Shown here: one piece after another, positions 54,640 to 64,000 of the stretch
How positions within the stretch are numbered: position 1 is the first letter of the stretch
Layout of the letters: each line of letters opens with the position of its first letter
Assembly: GCA_016271365.2 (NCBI GenBank)
Contig: CM057456.1
Span: 1,397,759,001-1,397,823,000 of the forward strand
DNA from: Neoceratodus forsteri
Taxonomy: Eukaryota; Chordata; Ceratodontiformes; Ceratodontidae
DNA length: 64,000 nt
Reading direction: 5' to 3'
Made by a program: the position numbers and the translations under genes
The notes under the pieces: generated by a model
Told to the model about the DNA's origin: nothing
Databases searched by the model: none
The model's input: the letters and a program-made list of their open reading frames with translations, nothing else

Positions 54640-56909
54640 CTGACACCAGCTGAGGTGCAGGAGATTCAGGGTGTACTGGGAGAATGTGAGGACATGTTCA
54701 CAGGGAAACTGGAGTACACCACGCTGACAGTGCACTACGTGGATACTGGGACCCAGGTGCCCCTGAAACAGTCTCCCTACAGGGTACCTGAGCAAGTTAA
54801 GCAGACCGTGAAAGAGGAGCTCAAGGAGATGCTGGAACTTTGAGTAATCTAGGAATCTAGTAGCCCCTGGTCCTCACCCGTGGTATTGATCCCCAAAAGG
54901 ATGGTACTACACGATTCTGCATTAACTACCAGAGGCTTAATAGCTGCATGGAGTCTGATGCCTATCCCATGCCCAGAACAGATGAGACCCTGGAGCGACT
55001 GGAGGGAGCCAAATATCTGACCACAATAGATCTAACAAAGGGTTACTAGCAGGTACCTCTGACCCCTGCAGCCAAGGAGAGATCAGTTTTCATCACCCAT
55101 TTGGCTTATATGAATTCAAGGTAATGCCATTTGAATGAAGAATGCACCTGCAGCCTTCAATGGCTTGTGGATTGCATTCTGCCTGGGGCAGGTGACTTTG
55201 CATTGGTGTATATCAATAGTTCTCAAACTTTGTCACAGTGAGTCTCCCCAAATCCATGGAAAAGATTTTGGGCCTCTCCCAAAAACTGAAATAATCTTGG
55301 GCCTCCCCAAAGAAAAATAACGTACTGTACTTTGCGCAGTACACCATGAATATATTGAAACCCCTTTGAGTACTTGGCTCACATTCAGTTCTTTGTCTTG
55401 TACTGACATGGAACCTTTGAAAAAGAGCTCCTGTGCTCAAATGTGTTATCTGAATAACAAATAAATAAAATAAACAAATATTATCATTCAACTTATTGCC
55501 CCCCCCCCCACGGCCAACCTATGTACTCTGCTATTTTAATTCTTGAACCATTGTTACACCTTGTTGCATTACCTTCATGGGTCAGACTACTTCTGTTTCC
55601 TCTCTATATGAAATAACCTTTCCACATTGCTCTCCCCTCCTTTCATGCTCCTAAGCAACCTCTCTGGGATTACTTTGCTCCTTCCTGCTATTGCTTAGCA
55701 CTTCTATGCTCAACCCTTATATTTGGGCTGTTCTGCCATCAGTCTACAAATTGATCGATTACCATGTCTCATTATTAGTTTATTGTTCATACAGTATTTG
55801 TTTGCACTATTGTTCATTGTGTATTTCTTGATGGTTTTGCAGTTATCTTTTAAATGTATTCACTCCCTACCCTTCCCTGGGTACACCTGAAATGAGCCTT
55901 GGCTCATCACCTTCCCATGTCACCTATTAGTAAATAAATACATTTAATTCACCTACTATTATCCTCTTTCAGTTTGCATCATCTCATCACACAAAATATA
56001 TATAAAACTCAAAATGTAAATACAGTACTTTTTCAGACTTGTTTGAGCCTCCCTGAACAGGTTGGGGCCTCCCAGGAGGCTGGCCTCACCATTTGAGAAC
56101 TCCTGTGTATATGGATGATATAGCCATATAGATCCAGACCTGGGAGAGCACATCAAGAATGTATGTGATGTGTTCTGCAAGCTGAAGAATGCAGGTCTGA
56201 CTGTCAAGGTGGAAAAGTGCCTGATAGGTATAGCAGAAGTGTCCTACCTTGGGCACCAAGTGGGTAGTGGACACATCCACCCGGAGCCTGCCAAGGTTGA
56301 TGCCATCCTGGCCTAGCACACTCCTGCCAGTGAGAAACAGGTAAGGGCATTTCTGGGGACAGCAGGGTACTACTGGAGTTTTGTTCCACACTATAGTGAT
56401 CTGGCTAAGCCCTGACAGACCTAACCAAGAAGGGAAAGCCAGATAAGGTACAGTGAACAGAGGGCTGTGAGGTCGCTCAGCAGCTAAAGAAGGCCTTACA
56501 GGCCAGCTGTATTGGCCAGACCCAATTACAGTCTGAAGTTCATTGTCCATGTGAATGCCTCAGATCATGGGCAGGGCACTGTGCTGAGCCAGGTTAACCA
56601 GCAGGGGGAGGAGTACCCGGTTGTATACCTCAGCCGGAGGCTTCTGCCCAGAGAGGAGGCCTATGCCACAATCGAGAAGGAGTGCTTGGGAATAGTGTGG
56701 ACCCTTCACAAGCTGCAGCCTACCTGTATGAGAGAGAATTTACTGTGGTCACAGATCATAATCCCCTGATCTGGCTTCATCGGACAAGCGGGCATAATGG
56801 AAAACTACTACGCTGGAGTTTGGTATTGCACACATACAACATGACTATCCAGCACTGCAGTGGCAAACAAAATTCTAATGCAGATGGGCTATCTAGGTTG
56901 GTCCAATAG
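54640..56909 (+). pseudogene. Gypsy reverse transcriptase/RNase H split by a hAT-like insertion
   Basis: RT begins TPAEVQEIQGVLGECEDMF and VDTGTQVPLKQSPYRVPEQV (54645-54840). After a stop it continues FCINYQRLN, DAYPMPRTDETLERL and TTIDLTKGY (54915-55050). The insertion at 55214-56104 separates this from VYMDD (56105-56119), GLTVKVEKC-like and YLGHQVG text. RNase H reads HVNASDHGQGTVLSQ, YLSRRLLPREEAYATIEKEC (56540-56690), then in another frame YEREFTVVTDHNPLIWLHR and SNADGLSRL, ending at 56909. At least four frame breaks besides the insertion. It would synthesise element cDNA in the cytoplasmic particle. Confidence 0.88.
55214..56104. mobile_element. hAT-like transposon inserted at the RT active-site box
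   Basis: 891 bp with ends CAATAGTTCTCAAA and (inverted) AGGAGTTCTCAAA, close to the CAG.GGTTCTCAAA termini of hAT elements, and a perfect 8-bp target duplication GTGTATAT (55206-55213, 56105-56112). The interior has TTGGGCCTC(C/T)CCAAA blocks near both ends and an AT-rich centre with a possible LINE tail ending AGTAAATAAATACA (about 55930). No transposase. Confidence 0.88.
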
Positions 56910-56975
56910 CATGACTAGATACTTTGGGCACTTCCCAGCATTTGCATGAATGGCTGTCACTTGGGGTGGGAGATT

Positions 56976-57505
56976 TGACAGAAATGGGAAGGAAGGAGTT
57001 AATGGCTTGGATTTTAGGCTGGTTTTTTTTTAGCAGTCTGAAAAACACACACACACACACACTGGGATTCCACTGTCCAGCAGCATCTAGATAAGAGCTG
57101 AGTAATAAATCGCAGACACAGTGACCAAGAAGGGAGTGGACATACACAGACTCACAGTTTAAAGGGATTGATCACTCAAATATAAACTTGAGGTTAAAAA
57201 TGAATATAATTGGACACTGATAGGTGTTCAGTCTGATTGGGACAATTAATTACATACATGGTACATGGTTGGTATCTGAAAGGGGAACAAAAATCATCTA
57301 TTCTCAAGAGAGAACATGATGCTGAAAGACAGTTATAGGTGAGTTGCTCTTGGAGTTGCTGGGGATGTACATCTGAGAGGCCAAGCTTGGGGCCTACCCT
57401 TCTAACTATGTCCGTGGGAGCTGGCAGATAGCATAGGGTCCAGTTTCTTTTTATGGATAGGGAAGGGTAAGAGTTTAATAGTATATCTCAATAATTGCCT
57501 TTTTA
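56976..57505 (+). repeat. 3' LTR of the gypsy element (3' part replaced)
   Basis: A purine-rich tract (TGGGGTGGGAGATT, 56962) precedes a possible start TGACAG at 56976. The block shared with the 5' LTR spans 57282-57505 and ends at TTTTTATGG, after which the sequence diverges completely. A CA run (57044-57062) lies in the unshared 5' part. Confidence 0.6.
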
Positions 57506-58249
57506 TGGCGCAGTAGGTGGAGCTTGCAGACGTCTTGCATGTACAAAAGGAGTGATGTCATGTTTTTTGTCCGTGGAACTGACTGAAGGTGTAAATAGTC
57601 TCCTCCACCTTACCCTTCTCCAAGAATGTTTTCTGCCCTCAAATAAATACACTTTCATGTTAGTCAATGGTTGCAGGGTACTATTTTCTTTCTTAAACGG
57701 GTGGTACAAGAACTGGAACCTGAGTAGTGGGAGGCAGCATTAGTTTTTTGGGGGGAGAAAGATCCACCTCCGCCTCCACCCGAGAAGCTCCTAAAGATCC
57801 ACCCCCACCTTTTATTATTTATGTGGGAGGGGCATGAGGTGGCTCTATCATGCTGGAACAAGACACACTAGTTTGGGTCCTGTACCAAGCAACAGAACAA
57901 GTCTGTGGAGTGATCGAGTTGTGGAGCCCCTGCGATTTTATTAAGGTCTAGGAGAACAGAATATACTTAATGCCTTTATTAAGGACTAGGAGAACAGAAG
58001 TTACTTAATGCCTTCAAATTGACTTAAAAACCCTTGGAACAAATGATTATCAGAGCCACTTGGGGCCTCAGGAGGAAAGAGTAATTAAGGAGTGAAACTA
58101 CAGCTCCCTAAGAAAACAATAGACCCAGTGGTCTAATTCAAGTTGAAAGAGACCAGGTTTTCTTAAACATTTATATACTAAAAACTTTTAGGATTAACAA
58201 TATTTGTTTACCATATTCTCTCTCTCTATATATATATACATATATAGGG
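57506..58249. other. Unassigned sequence, possibly another LTR fragment
   Basis: CTCAAATAAATACACTTTCATG (57637) looks like a polyadenylation signal near an LTR end. A 38-bp tandem pair TTATTAAGG(T/A)CTAGGAGAACAGAA lies at 57937-58012. No gene. Confidence 0.4.
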
Positions 58250-59770
58250 GATACATTTATTTATTTATTTATTTATGAGATTTACCAGGAAGGCATACTG
58301 AGCAAGATGCTCGATTCCAGATGCGACCTGGGGGCCTAGACCCAATACATGGCAAATAATAGAAACAAGTACAAGTACAGAGATTGTAAAACAATAACAT
58401 AGGATTTGTACAAATATAATACAGTGTAACAGGTACTCCAGGTATAGTAGTACAGTAGATTACATACAGATATGCACATAACAGGAATGATACTGTACAT
58501 TTTTGTTTAAATTAGAGGGCTGAACTTGCCACATTAGCAGGAGCAGCTGGAGGAGAAGTGTGCCTGGAGAAGACTGGAGCGGAGACCAGGGTTGTGTGCA
58601 TGTCTGATAGGGGCGCGGAGGGCATTCCAGATCTGTGGGATTCGGAATTTAAAAGCTGACTGGCCTTTGGTGGTCCGCATAAAAGGGATATGTAGGAGTC
58701 TGGGGTCTGTGCCTCTTAGGGAGTACGCAGTGGGAGGGTGTTGGGATAGGGTAGATTCAAGATGGGGGGGAGGGAATGGGTCCAGAATTTAGTGGCAAAC
58801 CTAGTGCAATTTATTAATCTACGGTCATGGAGAGATGGTAGGGCTAGAGAGTTATATAAAGTACAATGGTGCGTGGATTGTGGGGCGTCGAGGATGAAAT
58901 GACAAAGGAGTGGAATAGAGTGTCTAGGCTAGCTAGGGTGGATGCAGAGGCGATACAGTAAACTATGTTGCCATAATCCAGTACTAGGGGTATCATTTTT
59001 TGGACTATGGTGAGCCTCGTTTCCTTGGGGAGACAGATTTTATTTCAGAAGAGTGCCCCCAGTTTGGGTAGCAGCCTCTTGCAGTGAATCTATGTGAGAG
59101 GCAAAGTCAGGTGTTGGCTTGAGCCACACGCCTAGGTATCTAAAGCTGAGCATTGCTCAAGTGGTGCTCCTTCCAGGGTAAGTGAAAGGAGGCACAGAGG
59201 TTGGCAGGAGAGTCTTTGTTGGGAGCCAAACGAAGTTACACCGTTTCTTTTTAGGGTTTAGAGATAGCTGGTTCTTCCTGAACCAGTGCTGGATGGCTGT
59301 GAAGTCCTCCTGTAGGACAGGAGCCACGCTGTTGTGGAGGGGCCGGATGTATACAGGACTGTATCATCTGTATACATTTGAATGGAAGAGTGGAGCATGC
59401 AGCAGGGAGGCCATTAAGGAAAATGGAGAAGAGTATTGGACCTAGGACTGATCCCTGAGGGACCCAGATTTGACTGATAGGGGATTGATGATGCGAGGCC
59501 AGTCTGACTGCTTGCATCCTTCCCGCAAGGTAGTCTCAGAACCAGTCGATAGATGAGTGAGCTAGACCTGCGTCCATAAGTTTTGAGATGAGAAGGAGAT
59601 GTGAGACGGTATCGAAAGCTTTGGCTAGATCAATAAATATGGCTGAGGTGATGTGCCCTTTGTCGATACCTGTGAGGATGTCACCGGTGACACGTAGTAG
59701 GGAATGGGACCACCCCATAATGGGAACGAGTGTGATATGGAAAATATCTTCACTCCTATAGAGTGACCTC
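58250..59770 (-). mobile_element. LINE 3' half (L2/Rex-like)
   Basis: The 3' end lies at the plus-strand ATTTATTTATTTATTTATG run (58254-58275), followed by GAGATTTACCAGGAAGGCAT. The minus strand codes RT from 59750 down to 59250. 5'-truncated at or next to the hairpin at 59727-59851. Confidence 0.8.
59251..59770 (-). pseudogene. LINE reverse transcriptase fragment
   Basis: Minus strand 59536-59750: VTGDILTGIDKGHITSAIF then IDLAKAFDTVSHLLLISKLM and SSIDWF. Then 59251-59517: VPQGSVLGPILFSIFLNGLP and, where the ADD box is expected, FKCIQMIQSCIHP, which is out of frame. These are motifs of the RT palm in L2/Rex-like LINEs. Broken between the pieces by a stop and after 59400 by a frameshift. Confidence 0.82.
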
Positions 59771-59851
59771 TGAATACTCACGAGTGGCAAAGCCATGAGT
59801 GAGGTTTCAGAGGTCACTGTACAGGACTGAACATATTTCCCATATCACACG
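59727..59851. repeat. Hairpin (foldback) with ~53-bp arms
   Basis: Left arm CGAGTGTGATATGG...AGTGACCTCTGAATACTCAC (59727-59781) and right arm GTGAGGTTTCAGAGGTCACT...CCATATCACACG (59799-59851), loop of 17 bases. About 85% paired. It may be a small foldback MITE, or two opposed copies. Confidence 0.85.
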
Positions 59852-60043
59852 AGTGCACATCATGTATCCGATATATACAATGGGGGCTCTCATTGTTGCA
59901 AAATGTACCATTTGCACGGCTTTGTGTGGTGTGCATGGCTTTTATGCTGCTTTGCATGGGTGTGATAAATGTCAGGTCTTAAATTTATTACACCCTGGTG
60001 AAAATAACATAATTTAGCACACTCATTTACCTACTCATTCCAT

Positions 60044-60045
<2 letters not shown>

Positions 60046-60093
<48 letters not shown>

Positions 60094-60101
60094 TACATAC
60101 A
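60046..60101 (+). repeat. (TA)n(CA)n microsatellite
   Basis: TGTGTATATATA... run followed by CACACACATACATACAC. Confidence 0.95.
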
Positions 60102-60568
60102 CGATATATTATAGTGGCGCAGTCGCACTACTACATTGAGGGTTGAGATGTCACTTCTATGTTAAGGTCAAAATTTTGTGCATTAATAACTTTGGATCTG
60201 TTCAACGATTTACCTGAAATTTGATATGTGCGGTGGGGCATGATAGATCTCTTGATATGCCAAATTTGCTTCGTCGGACTTATGGGTTTTAGCACAAAAA
60301 CACTGAAAATGCTAAATTATCCAGTTTTGAGGCAGTTTTGGGATATTGTCCATGGTGCTGTGTGGCTGTTGTGTGGCATGCTGCTCTGTGATATGTCTCA
60401 TTTGAAAGAGTTTCACTGGCTGAATATGCTGCTTTTTGTTTGGTGAAAAAATATTGAGGCATTCAAAAGTTATAGCACTTTTAAGTTCCCATTATAAGTC
60501 AATGGGCAAATTTATATGGTTATTTTGCGAACTAAGAATGGGATTTTGGCCATCTGGTCCCTCGTCAT

Positions 60569-60610
60569 GATCAAAGAATTTGCAGGCTCACAGTTAAAGA
60601 TTCTTTGATC
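60569..60610. repeat. GATCAAAGAAT hairpin
   Basis: GATCAAAGAAT (60569) pairs with ATTCTTTGATC (60600-60610) around about 20 bases containing TTGCAGGCTCAC. The same hairpin text recurs at 63190-63260 and through the final satellite. Confidence 0.8.
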
Positions 60611-62224
60611 CTGAGGGAGGGACTAGATGGCTAGATTTGGAGGGACCAGATAGCCCAATTTTAACAACCTTTAAAATTAAATATCTCAGAAACGGTTTTG
60701 TCTTTTAACTTGAAATTTAGAGGGTGTTGATGGGATGCCCTGTAGATGTGAATTATGGTGCTTAGGTGTCACAAAATACATTTGTTGTGGAGTTATGGCA
60801 TGGTGCAGTTTACGTTTTGCGGACAGTGTTTTGCATTGCAGTAGTGGCTTGAAATTTATAGGGTAGCTAGCCTTAAAGCCATGGACATACTTTTCAGTTG
60901 TCAGGTGTGCAAAATGTAAACAGGTGTGGAATTCTGCCACTCCAACCAATGAAAATCTTAAACTTTAAAATGTTATATCTCAGACACAGTTTGGTCTTTT
61001 AAATTGAAATTCGTAGTGTGTTGAGGGGATGTCCTGTACATGTGAATTATGGTATTTAGGTGTTGGAAAATTAGGTTGCTGCAGAGATATCGTGTGATGC
61101 ACTTTACATTTTACGTATGGCATTTTGCATTGTGGTAGGCACTTTTAATGTTAAACCTTACATTTTGCACGTTAATAACTTTGCAACCATTCAACAGATT
61201 TGCACAAAATTTGGAATGCACAGTCTGGTGTGGTAGATCTCTTGATTTACTAAATTTTGTTTCAGTTGGACATACGTTTCTTGCATAACGAATGCCAAAA
61301 AATGCACTTTTTGACACTTGTGCGCATTTTTGTCTGTGGCACTGTGCGGACACCCTGTGGGCTATTGGTCTGAAACTTGGGTCATAGAAAGAGCTTGGGC
61401 AAGGAACATGCCGCTTTTGTTTGTGAAAAATATTAATCTGTTCAAAAGTTTATAATTTGAAATTCTATTATATCCTATGGGAAAATGTACTGTGTATGTA
61501 TTTTGGAATGTTAATGAGAAAGACCAGATGGCCCAAATTGAGATGACCATATCTCGTAACAGTTTGGTCTTTTACTTGAAATTTGCAGGGCGTTGAGGGA
61601 ATGTCATAGAGATGGGAAATATGCTGTTTAGGTGTTGGGGAGATCATTTGTTACAGAGATATTCAATGACGATTTGACATTTCCCATAGGATTACATTGC
61701 AGTCTGTGTCATGACTTTCGGTCCCATTATCTCAGAAATGAAACAGATACAGACTTTTGTTACAGATGGCTTAGATCACCTTAAAGTGATCTAGCCATTG
61801 GCAAAAGATTTGACATTGTAGAGCAAGTCTGCAGTGGAATTTTGTTTGTACATTGCACGTTCATGAGATATTGTGAAAGTACTGCCACAAGGGTTGAAAG
61901 AGTGCCTGTCCAGTGCATTTTGGTGCCCATAGCTCAGAAACTATAGATATGGGTATGGTCTTTGCGATGTTGTGTAAAGTGCTTACTGTCATGATTAGAA
62001 TGATGCTAGAATTTTTTTTTCTAGCTCTTACGGTTCCCAAGATATGCGCAAATTACTGTTACAAGGGTTTGGTGCCCTATAGTGCTGCCTCATGGCTCTG
62101 TAGCTTTGGATAAGTGGGAGCATGGGCCCAGATGCATATTGTTATGCAAAAATTGGCAACTTGGTGGGAGCTGGGCCCCGCACTCCCACCAATACATGTT
62201 TTTTAGTACTTATATTAATTTTTT

Positions 62225-62335
62225 TCAAAAAGTAAGGAAATTCTATGCAAAAAACTGTGTTAATGCTTCATTTAGGGTTAAAGTGAAAAAGTCAGGAAAT
62301 GAGACATTAGGGTTGAACCCCTAACCCCCCTCACA
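62225..62335 (+). repeat. Arm of inverted-repeat element S, copy 3
   Basis: TGCAAAAAACTGTGTTAATGC and GACATTAGGGTTGAACCCCTA match 25084-25190 and the reverse complement of 20500-20590. Confidence 0.65.
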
Positions 62336-62499
62336 CACACCACCCCAATCCTCCACAGTCTGATGGATGCCTTAGTGTGTTATTGGGGTCATGAGGCCTA
62401 AATCTCCCCCATTCTTCTTTACTGTAGCATGTCAGCATGCTTGGTCATGGAATATATTATAGGGGCGTGGTCACACCCCTATATTTATGGTTATGAAGC

Positions 62500-62790
62500 C
62501 TCTTCTACGTTCCCTATGGTGGAGCATATTGCTCCTGTATGTGAACCCTACTGTATTTACCAACCTGTTGGAGCATGTGGCTCCTGTGTGTAACCCAACT
62601 GTTGGAGCATGTAGCTCCTGTATTTTGAAACTGCCTGTCTCTATGGATTCCTGTAACTCTGTATTCAAAATTGTTTGTCTCTGTTGATACCCTGTAACTC
62701 TCCGGGTCACTCCTGAAAATAGGCACGTTGTTGTCTAGTGTGCTTACCTGGTTAACAAAACAAAGAAATAAATAAAACAAATAAACTCAA
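62500..62790 (+). mobile_element. LINE/SINE 3' tail
   Basis: Ends CCTGAAAATAGGCACGTTG, GCTTACCTGGTTAACAAAAC and AAATAAATAAAACAAATAAA, as in the insertion at 51839-52077. Upstream are three GTTGGAGCATGTGGCTCCTG-like short repeats (62521, 62567, 62599). Confidence 0.65.
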
Positions 62791-63279
62791 AATTTTGCTT
62801 AGTTAATAACTTTGGACCTTTTCAACAGATTTGCATGAAATTTGGTATGCGTGGTGGGGCATGGTAGATCTCTTGAGCTGCCAAATTTTATTTTGGTTGG
62901 ACTTACAGTGTTTGCACACCAAAAAGCTAAAAATACACTTTTCACCAGTTATGTGGGCAGCTTTTTTGATTTTGTCCATGGTACTGTGTGGCCATCATGT
63001 GGCATGCTGCTCTGATACATTGCTCAGCTGAAAGAGCTTGGGTGAAGGTACATGCCACTTTTCATTTGGTGAAAAAATATTAATCCAGTCAAAAGTTACT
63101 AAAGTTTTAATTTCCCATTATAAGTCAATGGGGAAATTTATATGGTTATTTTGTGAAAGAAGAGTGGGCTTTTGGCCATCTAGTCCCACCTCATGATCAA
63201 AGAATTTGCAGGCTCGTGATCAAAGAATCTTAGATCATGAGGAATTCTTTGATCGTAATGGCTGCCATCTTGTTTTTAG

Positions 63280-64000
63280 TTTGCAGTCAGAAAAATTAAA
63301 ATATCTCTACCCAGGGGGGACGTCTGAGGTGAAACTATGGTGGGTTTTGCTCAGAGGTCTTGCCTCTATCGAGCCATGCCTGTGGTTTCTTTCAAAATGG
63401 TCAAAAAATATGGTTTTTAACTTTTTTATTCTTTGATCGTGGCTCACTAATGATCTTTAATTGTGAGCCTGCAAATTCTTTAATCGCGAGATTCTTTGAC
63501 CGTGATCTTTGATCGCGACAGCATGACTAGATGGCCACTTGAAAAAAATTTATTTTTCAGGTCGGGGTGGCTTATTAAGCCAAATGCTGGTGAGTTTTGC
63601 TCAGGAGGTTTTGTTCTATAGAGGCATGGCTGTGGTTTCATGTATTTCTGCCTAAAATTGATTTTTAATATTTTTATTGTTTGATCGCACTGCAAATTCT
63701 TGATTGCAGCCTGCAAAATCTTTGATACCGAGATTCTTTTGACCGCGATCTTGATTGTGAGGGTGTGATTAGATGGCCACATGAAAAATTACATTTTCTC
63801 AGCACAGGGTCACTTCTAAAGGCAAACTAGGGTGGGATCTGCTCAGGGCCTTGTTCTGTCGTAGTCATGGCTGTGGTTTCATGTATTTTTCTAAAAATTG
63901 TTTTAACATTTTTTATTCTTCGATTGTGAGCCTGCAAATTCTTTGATTGTGAGCCTTCAAATTCTTCATCATGAGATTCTTTGATCGTGATCTTTGATCA
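63280..64000 (+). repeat. Tandem satellite, ~240-bp period, GATC-rich (runs off the window)
   Basis: Three units starting near 63290, 63541 and 63782. Each reads GGTG(A/G)G(T/A)TTTGCTCAG-like, GCATGGCTGTGGTTTCATGT, TTTTTATT(C/G)TT(T/C)GAT, GAGCCTGCAAATTCTTTGAT, GAGATTCTTTGA(C/T)CGTGATC and AGATGGCCAC. Short inner subunits (AAATTCTTTGATTGTGAGCC) repeat two to three times per unit. Confidence 0.85.

Larger units (their letters stand above)
50447..57505 (+). mobile_element. Gmr1-like Ty3/gypsy LTR retrotransposon (disrupted)
   Basis: LTR parts at both ends share 50447-50676 with 57282-57505. Internally: primer-binding-site-like sequence, Gag with a SCAN-like capsid and zinc knuckle, protease, integrase, then RT and RNase H. 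Integrase before RT is the unusual order of the Gmr1-like clade, not the normal gypsy order. Two younger insertions split it: a LINE tail in gag and a hAT-like element in RT. Frameshifts and stops occur in every gene, so it is inactive. Confidence 0.9.
60140..64000 (+). repeat. Higher-order array of unnamed repeat (units a, b, c)
   Basis: Unit a begins near 60170, 61145 and 62796 with TTAATAACTTTG(G/C)A.C..TTCAAC and GATTT.C..GAAATTTG, then GGTAGATCTCTTGA, ATTGTCCATGGT(G/A)CTGTGTGG, and CCATTATAAGTCAATGGG in the first and third copies. Unit b begins near 60678, 60970 and 61547 with ATATCTC.GA.AC.GTTT, GGTCTTTTA, TTGAAATTT and TTTAGGTGTTG. Unit c is the tandem satellite from 63280. 61720-62795 holds other repeats. 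There are no sustained reading frames. The related family R copies at 5.7 and 21.4 kb show it is dispersed. Confidence 0.7.

Overview
This 64 kb window looks like gene-poor, transposon-saturated DNA from a vertebrate with a large genome. An amphibian is the most likely source. The reasons are several broken DIRS-like tyrosine-recombinase retrotransposons, many 5'-truncated CR1-type LINEs, palindromic MITEs bounded by TTAA and opening TTAAAGGG or TTAAGGAAAA (a style well known from frogs), tRNA-derived SINEs, and a Gmr1-like Ty3/gypsy element. I found no convincing host gene, rRNA or tRNA gene, CRISPR array or bacterial feature. The species call is inference.

Layout. 1-2289: 3' half of a DIRS element (RNase H, tyrosine recombinase, internal complementary region, right terminal repeat). 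2290-12283: SINE, a 670-bp palindromic MITE, two copies of an unnamed dispersed repeat, a 2.6-kb CR1 on the minus strand and a second CR1 tail. 12284-18751: an almost full-length 6.5-kb DIRS element with inverted terminal repeats, Gag, RT/RNase H and recombinase, all frameshifted. 18997-25475: a mosaic of palindromic repeats, a pogo/Tigger-like and a Harbinger-like MITE, a SINE and several tandem arrays. 26411-26790: a TTAA palindromic MITE. 28280-30990: two convergent CR1 fragments. 32970-35215: two other LINE 3' ends. 35268-38445: a DIRS composite made of parts of two families. 38875-39633: a transposon with 161-bp inverted arms. 41383-44132: palindromic repeats, a hAT-like element with 8-bp target duplication, and two minisatellites. 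45772-47349: a 1.6-kb solo LTR. 47343-48500: CR1. 49964-50310: tandem repeat. 50447-57505: the Gmr1-like gypsy element, cut by a 239-bp LINE tail in gag and by an 891-bp hAT-like element at the RT active-site box. 58250-59770: L2/Rex-like LINE. 59727-59851: hairpin. 60140-64000: a higher-order array of an unrecognised repeat, ending in a tandem satellite rich in TCTTTGATC.

How it works together. No operon or pathway is present. The DIRS and gypsy parts are complete sets of retrotransposition modules, but every copy here is disrupted. The most informative items are the Gmr1-like domain order (integrase before reverse transcriptase, with a SCAN-like capsid), the paired DIRS terminal/internal complementary regions with a CRE-plus-TATA promoter inside the terminal repeat, and the unnamed palindromic/GATC repeat system shared by several distant loci.
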